From Glaciimonas sp. (GTDB lineage Bacteria; Pseudomonadota; Gammaproteobacteria; Burkholderiales; Burkholderiaceae), in NCBI GenBank assembly GCA_014377145.1, contig JACMQE010000171.1:1-5803 (forward strand): 5,803 nt of DNA. Reading direction: 5' to 3'. The notes beneath the pieces were generated by a model, which did not search any database, was not told the origin of the DNA, and was given only the letters and a program-made list of their open reading frames with translations. Made by a program: the position numbers and the translations under genes. This document shows, one piece after another, positions 1 through 5,803 of this stretch (position 1 is the stretch's first letter; every line of letters starts with the position of its first letter).

Positions 1-221
1 GCCGTGTTATGCATTGTTCGCCAGGGTGTCGGATTGATTGTCGATGTAATGAAGTTGCCGCTAATAGATTAGCTGGGATAAAAATTCAACACAATACAGG
101 ACGTTACAAAGCTAGCGTCAGAATTGTTAGCGCTATTTAAATAAAGCCTTTTATAAGCTAGGTCAACTTTGATACCATTCGCCCGCGCTCAATTAACATG
201 GAGTCCAGTCACATTTTTTGT
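1..221. other. Left-edge region with no identifiable gene
   Basis: I see no RNA gene, repeat or protein-like reading I can name here. Plus frame 3 is open for about 47 codons (3-143) and plus frame 1 for 23 codons (1-69), but neither translation resembles a known family or shows a plausible start. If the TPR pseudogene downstream is an MshN homologue, its cytoplasmic N-terminus and membrane helix would be expected around here. I looked for the typical start of that protein and for a hydrophobic helix and found neither, so that part appears deleted or decayed beyond recognition. Confidence 0.4.
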
Positions 222-404
222 CGCCAATCTGATCGATCATGCGTGCTGCCAGCACTTTTACTGACTAGGCTCCCGGGATTCGCTGCTAGTGACACATCCA
301 GCGTTGTAACGTTGAGGGCCAGTGGAACCCCGGATAACAACTTTTTGAGCTGAACCGACAGCGCTGTTATAAACAACGCGGCGCCCTTCACGCTGCGCGG
401 TAAT

Positions 405-1129
405 TTGTCCAGCATGGCCGTCAGCCTGGAAGCGTCTCAGATCACACTAAGAAACAGAATCGAGACCAACCCGGCACCGGAGCAGCTACGCGATTACTTG
501 CAGACTGTCAGTGCTGAGCAAAACACCAGAATTATCACTCCGGGCAAAGAAATCACAATACGACAATCATCGACAATGCGTATCTCAAGGCGCTGGGGCT
601 GCACTGTAACGGTCAGTTGGTGCAGGCAATTGGAATGCTGGAGAACATTTTGCAGCAGGACCCAAAGTATGGCGTCGCGCGTCAGACTCTAGCAAATTTT
701 CTGCAAGAAAATAATTGTCACGATGCGGCGATCAGCAGATTAAAAGAGGGCCTGGCGTTAGATCCCACACATTCGGATATGGCGATGAATCTGGCGCGCC
801 TTCAAGTAGCACGAAGCGATGTAACGTTGGCGCTGGCAACTTTTTAAACCTCGCTGCCCGCTGCCCTTGACCAGCCTGATTACCAAGCCTTTCTGGCGAC
901 CTTGCTGCAACATGAGAAACGCTATAAGGAAGCGGCTGACCAGTACGCCGTAGCACTTTTCAAAATACTAGAAAACGGTCTCTGGTGGATGCGTTACGGC
1001 ATCTCTCTCCAATCAGATAGGTGTCCGGCCGAAGCCCAAGCTGTATTTAAACAAGCGATCGCGTCCACCACATTATCGCCCGGTTTGCTGGCATTTGCTG
1101 AACAAAAATTAAACACAATGCAGAGCTAA
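405..1129 (+). pseudogene. TPR-repeat protein remnant, MshN-like (MSHA pilus biogenesis family)
   Basis: The reading from 572 to 1129 gives about five tetratricopeptide-like helical pairs: roughly 578-673, 674-772, 779-871, 878-976 and 983-1078. Each has the small/large residue pattern and several end in LDP or QDP turns. The tail (WWMRYGISLQ, then LSPGLLAFAEQKL) closely resembles the C-terminus of MshN-type proteins, which in known MSHA systems are inner-membrane proteins needed for type IV pilus assembly. Decay is clear. The upstream part (405 to about 550, ending ITPGKE) is in a different frame, so a frameshift lies within 541-572. An in-frame TAA interrupts the third repeat at 845-847, with the same frame continuing cleanly to the TAA at 1127-1129. 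Weaker linker-like sequence may extend upstream in the 405 frame to about 222, with a TGA at 351-353. No membrane helix or true start is visible. The family (TPR) is secure; the MshN assignment is likely but rests on pattern memory. Confidence 0.7.
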
Positions 1130-1157
1130 CGTTCGTACTGTAAGCTCCTATGAATCA

Positions 1158-1178
1158 TGACTTTTATAAGAAAAGTCA
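1158..1178. repeat. Small AT-rich hairpin between convergent pseudogenes
   Basis: Perfect 8-bp inverted repeat TGACTTTT / AAAAGTCA with a 5-nt loop. It lies 29 bases after the TPR pseudogene stop and before the 3' end of the oppositely oriented aldo/keto reductase, where a shared terminator would be expected. The stem is AT-rich and has no T-run of terminator type on either side, so a terminator role is only possible. Confidence 0.35.
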
Positions 1179-1244
1179 CACTCAGATGCCACGCTTAATC
1201 GCACAAATAAAACAACGTTTGGTAACAATCTTTTATTGCCCGAC

Positions 1245-1905
1245 TCATTTTACTAGCAGGTATTTTCCAGTTAGTACACCGCGTGCAATCGGGCTGTAAG
1301 GCACCACGCCGAGGCCATAATGCGCGCACGCGGGCAGAATTTCTCTCGGGCATGTGGTTTAATAAGTTGTAATACGGCTGGCATAATATCGGTTGTGGCC
1401 CCACGAATTTCTCGCATAAGCGAACCACTTCGGTAATCCGCCAACCGCGAAAATTGGATAAGCCAAAAGCACGAATCTTTCCATGCCGAATCCGATCGCC
1501 AAGACTGCGAACTGCTTCTTCCAAATTTTCGTCTTGATAGTCACGATGCAGATACAAAATATCGAGATAGTCGCTACCAAGCCGTTTGAGGCTGCTTTCC
1601 ACTTCGCTGATCATCCAGTGACGCGAATAGTTCGACTGATTCGGTTGATCGCTCATAGGATTGTCCAGCTTAGTCGCAAGTATCCAATGATGTCGATCGG
1701 CAGCCAAAATTTTGCCGACCATTTGTTCTGATTCGCCCTTGCTGTAAACATCCGCGTTATCAATAAAATTAACGCCGTGTTCGCGGGTGGAAGCAACAAT
1801 CCGTTCTGCTTCAGCGATGTCAGTTTGATCACCAAACATCATGGTCCCAAGACAGAGCGTGGAGACCTTCAGATTGCTATTACCAAGCCGTCGATATTGC
1901 ACCAT
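1245..1905 (-). pseudogene. Aldo/keto reductase, frameshifted and 3'-truncated
   Basis: The start ATG (1903-1905) is preceded by AGGA at good Shine-Dalgarno spacing. The protein begins with the family's typical YRRLGNSNLKVSTLCLGTM strand. The AKR catalytic tetrad is all present: Asp49 (NFIDNAD), Tyr54, Lys79 (ILATK) and His120 (YLHRD). Such enzymes reduce aldehydes or ketones with NADPH in the cytoplasm using a TIM barrel; the substrate cannot be told. After [12 protein letters not shown] the frame shifts at about 1341-1347. The other frame continues with [20 protein letters not shown] and RGVLTGKY and then meets a TGA at 1245-1247. Removing one base (1344) joins the two parts. The usual C-terminal third, about 100 residues including the cofactor-binding end of the barrel, is absent; family members are normally about 320-350 residues. 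Without the repair, the first frame runs on as nonsense to 1195. It is probably non-functional. It faces the TPR remnant tail to tail. Confidence 0.88.
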
Positions 1906-2176
1906 CTTTATCCTGTTTTTCCATGGAGAACACCGGTTAGCATGCCCTATGCCAAAACAGTATTATGTACAAAAAATCAAAGATGCACCGAGAACTGCTA
2001 TTTCGAGATTGGGTAGGGGACTTACGCACAATCGTCCTAGCAACGCGTTTACCAAGCCTCATCGCACAGGACTTGCAACAGCAACCAACCCTGTAGCGGC
2101 ATGCGTATCGCTACAGGGTTGCGAAGATTTTTTGGCGACCATTGAACGTTGAGCGACATTAAATAGGAAAATTTTA
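1906..2176. other. Non-coding spacer with hairpin and a possible mobile-element scar
   Basis: No reading here looks like protein; the open plus-strand frames crossing it are continuations of antisense of the aldo/keto reductase. Two items stand out: the 13-bp hairpin listed separately (2086-2121), and a GGGGACTTACGCACAA stretch at about 2017-2032. The latter has the look of an insertion-sequence or MITE terminal repeat. No inverted partner for it is visible elsewhere in the window, so the mobile-element reading is weak. Confidence 0.3.
2086..2121. terminator. Strong stem-loop, possible terminator or repeat element
   Basis: Perfect 13-bp inverted repeat: arm CAACCCTGTAGCG at 2086-2098 pairs with CGCTACAGGGTTG at 2109-2121, leaving a 10-nt loop that contains the palindrome GCATGC. 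On the plus strand six T residues follow, but only from 2128, seven bases after the stem, which is further than in a canonical Rho-independent terminator. On the minus strand the same bases give an A-tract before the stem and a GT-rich stretch after it. It would suit termination of the minus-strand readings ending at 2177. A dispersed palindromic element is the main alternative. Confidence 0.4.
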
Positions 2177-2720
2177 TCATTCTCTACAGCAACCGACGAT
2201 TAACGCTTGCACGGGATTGATATCGGTCTCTTTACCCATGTCGAACCAGTAAATGCCGCAGCCACCACCGGCGATTTTCTGGGCGGCCAAGCCAACCGTC
2301 TTTCTACCGCTCATCAAATCCGAGCAACGCACGTTCGTGCAAAAGTTACCCCCACTCCGGTCAGAGCAAGGATGAGAGATAAGACACGTCGCGCCCTGCC
2401 AACTGCACTAAGCGTTATTCCGTGCCGTGCTCCATTGCGGCTTTGGAGAGCAGTGCATTTATTTTCAATCCAAAAAGTCAACCCGCCCAAGAATTGTTGC
2501 CCAATTATGGGCCCAGATATGGCTCGCTCCAAGCCCAACCAACTCACTAAAATATGAGCGTTTCTTAAAATCTCTTTTGGAGCCACATATTTACCATTCT
2601 TTCGGTCAAGGTTCCGTCTGCGCTTGGTCGCCATTCGGTGTTATGTGGATGATTCAGCCATACTTTTTTCTCTACAAATCTGACAAATTCCGGCAGAAAA
2701 TCAAATGAGAAAAGTTTCCT
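2177..2720 (-). pseudogene. Unidentified minus-strand coding remnant
   Basis: I do not recognise this. Three minus-strand stretches look more protein-like than random. The first, 2565-2720, is open for about 51 codons and includes WLNHPHNTEWRPSADGTL and TERMVNMWLQ before a TAA at 2565-2567; no start codon is obvious and a TAA lies just upstream at 2721-2723. The second, 2314-2634, is a 106-residue frame (ATG at 2632-2634) that overlaps it and becomes more hydrophobic near its end. The third, 2177-2314, is a 45-residue frame whose ATG overlaps the preceding stop as TGATG; it contains AGGGCGIYWFDMGKETDI and its codon use looks normal. A frameshift around 2568-2634 could join the first two. The plus strand is also open (2207-2557), so strand choice is uncertain. 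This is probably a decayed gene of unknown function. Confidence 0.28.
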
Positions 2721-2768
2721 TTAACCGACAAGCTTGTAAAGAAAAATTAAATATGATGTATCAAAAAA

Positions 2769-3967
2769 ATGCTTTTGCATATTACATTACACGCATTAGC
2801 GATGATTGGGTTATCGGCCAATTCTGCATTAGCAATGGAACAACCCGTACCGCTAGTTACCCCACTCTGGACCTTTGACACCAATGTTGCACAACCATAT
2901 CTTTCGCCGCCGTCTACCGAAACAGATGTATTTGGCATACATACCACTGGCGTTGCGTTGGACAGTCATGGAAAAATTTACGCCGGGCTGTGGGGGAACA
3001 TATTACCAACCGCCAATCCAAAGACCCAATTGTTTGGAAGCTTAATTGACCAAGTTTAGCAAATAAGCATCGGGGCTTTGTATGCTGCCAGCCTCAGTCG
3101 AGCGCGCTCAGCACCGTTCATCGATGGAGAAAACCATCGGATTTATGTCAGCACCGGTAACAAAACACTAATGGCTTTGCCGCTCGACAGCGCGGGTGCA
3201 ACAGCGCTATGGGAAAGCCCTATGCTGAATGACGGTTGGCTGAGCATACCGACGTTGAACCAAGACCGTAAAACAATTTACCTACAGGCCTGTAAAACAA
3301 TCCAGATCACAAATTAAGTACGTCGGTCTATTATGCATTTTCATCAACTGGACAATGACAATAGCGGATAGAGAGCGTTAAGGGCGGGAACTATTGTCAT
3401 CCAGATAGAACCCTGTTTTCTCCCTTCATTTATGACATCGGTCACCCTTATTTTACAAATTATCTCCCGATAACTTTTAATAATAAAAATGCCCATGCGA
3501 TTGAAACCATTCGGGATGGGGAGTGGATCGGCGCATTCGAAGAATATCTGGCGAGCGTACTGGCAATTGCCAATAATCATCTCTATTTCATTGCGACAAA
3601 AGGTAAAAGAACACCTGATGGTTTGCTCATCGCGGCACTTAAGTCCTCCCCTATCGGCATTTCAATCGGTAAAAAAACCACAACGCATTACATCTTTGAA
3701 AATTATATTGGTGCGAGAGACGTTAATGCGGAACAATCCCCGGTTATTGCGGACAACGTTGCCTATGTTGTCGATTCCTACCACGGCACAGTCCATGCGG
3801 TAGATTTAAGTAAGGACACGAAAAACGCGACTGCGGCAATATGGACTTTTCAACCACCTGAATTGGTAGCGCCGAGTGCCTCCATCTCGGCCAACGTCAG
3901 CGTGACAGTTAGCGCGGCGGGGACCGTGTACGCCACCGCTGGACGTTATTTGCATGCATTAAAATAA
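2769..3967 (+). pseudogene. Secreted PQQ-like beta-propeller protein remnant (N-terminal part)
   Basis: The ATG at 2769 opens a classic signal peptide of about 22 residues ending SANSALA before MEQP, so the product was exported. Propeller-blade motifs follow: GVALDSHGKIYAG, ENHRIYVSTGNKTLMALPLD with ALWESP, NHLYFIATKG, NVAYVVDSYHGTVHAVDLS with AAIWTF, and AAGTVYATAGRYLHALK at the end. This is the strand-turn-tryptophan pattern of PQQ-like or WD40-like repeats, which usually form binding or scaffold surfaces; no cofactor or enzyme role can be read. Breaks: TAG at 3057-3059 in frame; a frame change at the A-run 3294-3297; then TGA at 3356-3358 and TAG at 3362-3364; then about 200 open codons from 3365 to the TAA at 3965-3967. 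No clear ribosome site precedes 2769. ATGs at 2753 and 2756 would join the signal peptide in frame if the seven-A run at 2763-2769 were one base shorter. It probably continues into the next entry. Confidence 0.68.
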
Positions 3968-4906
3968 CCAAGGCCAAGAACAATGGCGCTATCCATGGCA
4001 GCCATTTGAGCAATACTTCGCTGAATATCAGCGCAGGCATACGTTCAGCCACTTGGAGGGGGAACGGAGAAGTGTAGGCCTTTGCATGTAAGGATTCGAG
4101 CGATGTCTGCGGTCTACTTGCTTTCGCTGGCGACGGCAGCACAATTGCGGTTCCGTGGGGAAAACTAGGGGGAAATTCAACCAATTCGGGTCTGGCCAAA
4201 ATAGGAAGCCCACCATTGAAACCAGAAGAAGTTTGGGTGCCTTTTTTCCTTAGAGACGGTAATTTTTGCGCAAAAAAGCTAACTATCTTGCCGCATTACC
4301 TATCGTTGCGGGGAGAAATTTCGGTGGCTGGAAAGCACTTAGGCCGGTAGATGTGCTAAAAACTTATATCACCGGACCAGGCACCAATTCTCAGGCAATT
4401 AGCTTAAATGGCTATGCCCGCATGATCAGGCCGAGTACTGGCCAACCAGGCAGTGTTGAGCAAAACGTATCTATTCAAAAACATCAGGAAGTGATTGTGT
4501 CATTTAAGGCATGAAAAAATTACCAACATTTCTGCCCAGCCAAATCAAATTTCAGCGGCATTCAATCACTTAAGGTAAAAATCGTCGATGCGGCGAACAA
4601 AATTGTGTATGAGAAAAAAATAAAATTTTGTGCACCAACCCTTCCACTAAGCTTAAATTTTATGGATCCATAATAGCAAGTTCAACGCTTCAAATTCAAG
4701 AATCTTTCTGAAAATAATCACTTCACATTACGCTTCACGTCTATCAGCCAACAAGGCAAAGCGTGGTGCCTGATTTTTCACCGGACATTTATATAGCTGG
4801 ACAAGACCGCCTCTTAACATCGAATTTCTTCAAATGGCACCATATACACGACACCATTACGTATTTTTCAATAAAGGAAGAAAAAATATTTTTCGTTTCT
4901 TTATAA
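3964..4906 (+). pseudogene. Continuation of the secreted protein: middle region plus DUF642-like beta-sandwich remnant
   Basis: The frame changes at the A-run 3961-3964 (ALK to ITKAKNNGAIHG) and runs, through a TAG at 4075-4077, to about 4270, including AFAGDGSTIAVPWGKLGGNS and KPEEVWVPFFLRDGN. At the A-run 4272-4277 it shifts again into NFGGWKALRPVDVLKTY, GPGTNSQAISLNG, GSVEQNVSIQKHQEVIVSFKA, SLKVKIVDAANKIVYEKKI and FKFKNLSENNHFTLRFTSIS. The order GW..PVDV, then a LNG strand, a GS.EQ strand, a V.VSF strand and a L.FTS strand is that of DUF642 or similar carbohydrate-binding-like beta-sandwiches, common in extracellular proteins. Stops: TGA 4512-4514, then TAA and TAG at 4671-4676. A last shift at 4758-4760 leads to VVPDFSPDIYIAGQDRLL and a TAA at 4904-4906. 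It may have been a separate gene, but the shared orientation and simple frame repairs favour one long gene with the propeller. The DUF642 match is by pattern only. Confidence 0.5.
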
Positions 4907-5171
4907 CAATCATGCGATAACATTTACACCAAAAATTTTCCACCCTTCCATCTTTGATCCAGCAACAGGCGACTCTCCGCTGGAGATGGCGAGCATTACC
5001 GTCGTCGCCCCGATCGGATTATGCGCTGATGGAGTGTCTACGGCGTTATTTCTCCTTGGCCCAGAGCAGATGATGCAATTGGCGGCACAACGCGGCAATA
5101 TGGACGTTTTGCTGATCGATAAGCAGAGTAAAATCTGGAAAACACTGACTTTGCGCGAATCTATCACATAG
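4875..5171 (+). pseudogene. ApbE-type FAD:protein FMN transferase, C-terminal fragment
   Basis: The open frame after a TAA at 4872-4874 contains HPSIFDPATGDSPLEMASI, TVVAP, then GLCADGVSTALFLLG and a final LLIDKQSKIWKT before the TAG at 5169-5171. This matches the C-terminal third of ApbE: the DP.TG turn, the S.TVVAP strand and the ADa.STA..LG helix. In characterised ApbE proteins that helix supplies the Asp and Thr that bind Mg2+; both are kept here (Asp codon 5028-5030, Thr codon 5040-5042). Intact ApbE proteins have about 300-350 residues and attach FMN to Thr of exported proteins such as NqrC or RnfG. Everything before about residue 200 is missing, with no start codon or signal peptide, and the fragment abuts and slightly overlaps the previous remnant. 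A deletion joining the two is the simplest explanation. The family call is fairly secure; function is almost certainly lost. Confidence 0.75.
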
Positions 5172-5199
5172 CGGGAACGCTGGCTGTAGGTCTAGTCTT

Positions 5200-5267
5200 T
5201 GTAGACAGGGAACTGGAAATATTAACCCGACATGAACCGTGTTACCAAACCCCTTGTCTACGTTTTT
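5200..5267 (+). terminator. Inverted repeat followed by a T-run, possible terminator
   Basis: GTAGACAGGG at 5201-5210 pairs with CCCTTGTCTAC at 5251-5261, giving ten base pairs with one bulged T (5254) and a possible extra G-U pair (5200/5262). TTTTT follows at 5263-5267. It lies between the ApbE fragment and the peptidase gene, a sensible place for a terminator. The 40-nt loop is long for an efficient intrinsic terminator, so this may be only the relic of one. Confidence 0.35.
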
Positions 5268-5314
5268 AAGGCACTATTGCGTACTGGCAATCAACTATTC
5301 AATACATTCCTTAC

Positions 5315-5803
5315 ATGACTTTTAAACAAACCCGTCTTCATCCCGTTCCTACTCTGCGTGCCGTTGTAGAAGAATACGAAAATTCTACATTCGGTACGCG
5401 TCATATTCATTTACGTACCGACGATCCAGAAATGATCTTTCTATTGGCATTCCCGACTATTCCAGAGAGCAGTGATGGTCGCGCCCATATTTTGGAGCAC
5501 CTGTCATTGTGTGGCTCTGCACGGTTCCCGATTCGCGATCCGTTTTTTTCGATGACGCGGCGCTCGCTGGGATGGATGAATGCTTTCACGTATCCAGACA
5601 AAACCGTCTATCCGTTTGCAACGACAGATAAAACAGACTTTTTCAATTTGCTCGATATCTATCTGGATGCAGCTTTTTTCCCGACACTAGACTATTACGA
5701 CTTTCTTCAAGAAGGTTGGCGCCTGGCCTTTGATGATGGCAAACCGGATGGAAAGCTACGCTATCAAGGAATTGTGTTGAATGAAATGAAAGGGGCGTAT
5801 TCA
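5315..5803 (+). CDS. M16 metallopeptidase, presequence protease (PreP)-like, N-terminal part
   Basis: The frame is open for 163 codons and runs off the window. The inverted zinc motif HILEH lies at residues 58-62 (5486-5500): in this family the two His bind zinc and the Glu is catalytic. It is followed by LCGSARFPIRDPFF, the signature of the M16C (PreP/Cym1) subfamily. The second zinc-ligand Glu sits at residue 157 in LNEMKGAYS, 95 residues after the second His, close to the spacing in known PreP. These enzymes form a two-halved chamber that degrades unfolded peptides; the full protein should be about 970 residues, so roughly one sixth is visible. ATG 5315 fits the usual N-terminus; the frame is open upstream only to 5270, with no better start and no clear ribosome site. 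No signal peptide is seen, which suggests a cytoplasmic enzyme. One residue appears missing in SLGWMNAFT, where relatives usually have SL.TFMNAFT. It is the only unbroken gene in the window. Confidence 0.92.
   Translation, partial: MTFKQTRLHPVPTLRAVVEEYENSTFGTRHIHLRTDDPEMIFLLAFPTIPESSDGRAHILEHLSLCGSARFPIRDPFFSMTRRSLGWMNAFTYPDKTVYPFATTDKTDFFNLLDIYLDAAFFPTLDYYDFLQEGWRLAFDDGKPDGKLRYQGIVLNEMKGAYS

Noticed and set aside
209..415. Minus-strand frame of 68 codons with a hydrophobic start
   Set aside because: It is antisense to the TPR pseudogene's linker region, has no recognisable family and no good ribosome site.
881..2058. TACCAAGCC occurring four times as a possible repeat family
   Set aside because: Three of the four copies fall in codons of identified genes (Tyr-Gln-Ala, or antisense of Arg-Leu-Gly) with unrelated flanks, so chance is sufficient.
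1777..2152. Plus-strand open frames across the start of the aldo/keto reductase
   Set aside because: Their first parts are antisense to a clearly identified gene and the rest shows no protein-like pattern.
2314..2634. Stand-alone small membrane or holin-like protein
   Set aside because: The hydrophobic end is short and interrupted by Arg, and the better protein-like reading switches frame at both ends, so an intact small gene is not supported.
3909..4199. Minus-strand frame of 96 codons with an apparent membrane helix (WLPWIAPLFLALVILMHA)
   Set aside because: It is antisense to Lys/Asn-rich sequence of the plus-strand remnant, and antisense of such codons gives hydrophobic residues automatically. 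No family match.
405..5171. Stop-codon reassignment or programmed readthrough as the cause of the interruptions
   Set aside because: All three stop triplets occur inside the remnants, frameshifts and truncations occur too, and the M16 gene has no internal stop.
1..5803. CRISPR arrays, tRNA or rRNA genes
   Set aside because: No regularly spaced direct repeats, no cloverleaf with a TTCRA-type loop and no rRNA-like sequence was seen on either strand.

Overview
The window looks like a decaying stretch of a proteobacterial chromosome. The best clues point to a betaproteobacterium or a relative: an MshN-like TPR protein, an aldo/keto reductase, an ApbE C-terminus and a presequence-protease-like M16 peptidase. 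I cannot fix the genus. Nearly every recognisable gene is broken by nonsense codons, frameshifts or truncation. Only the gene running off the right edge is open over its whole visible length. This pattern fits a host-restricted or otherwise reductively evolving genome; that is an inference from this window alone.

Layout from left to right. Positions 1-221 hold nothing I can identify. About 405-1129 (+) is a TPR-rich pseudogene whose C-terminus resembles the pilus biogenesis protein MshN; it has a frameshift near 541-572 and an in-frame TAA at 845-847. A small AT-rich hairpin (1158-1178) follows. Next, 1245-1905 (-) is an aldo/keto reductase pseudogene that keeps its catalytic tetrad but is frameshifted and lacks its C-terminal third. 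1906-2176 is non-coding and holds a strong 13-bp hairpin (2086-2121). 2177-2720 is an unidentified stretch with protein-like readings on the minus strand. 2769 to about 4906 (+) is the remains of what may have been one large secreted protein: a signal peptide, PQQ-like beta-propeller repeats, an unrecognised middle part and a C-terminal beta-sandwich resembling DUF642. It is cut by at least seven stop codons and four frame changes. 4875-5171 (+) is the C-terminal fragment of an ApbE-type flavin transferase, directly abutting the previous remnant. After an inverted repeat with a T-run (5200-5267), 5315-5803 (+) begins an apparently intact M16 metallopeptidase, cut by the window end.

The genes do not form an obvious pathway. 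The clearest common theme is the mode of decay: four frame changes in the secreted-protein remnant, and possibly the one in the TPR gene, can each be repaired by adding one A to a run of A residues. Several in-frame nonsense codons using all three stop triplets remain after that repair. I found no convincing new biological system. The most unusual items are the large propeller/beta-sandwich secreted-protein remnant, the unidentified minus-strand readings at 2177-2720, and the A-run frameshift pattern.
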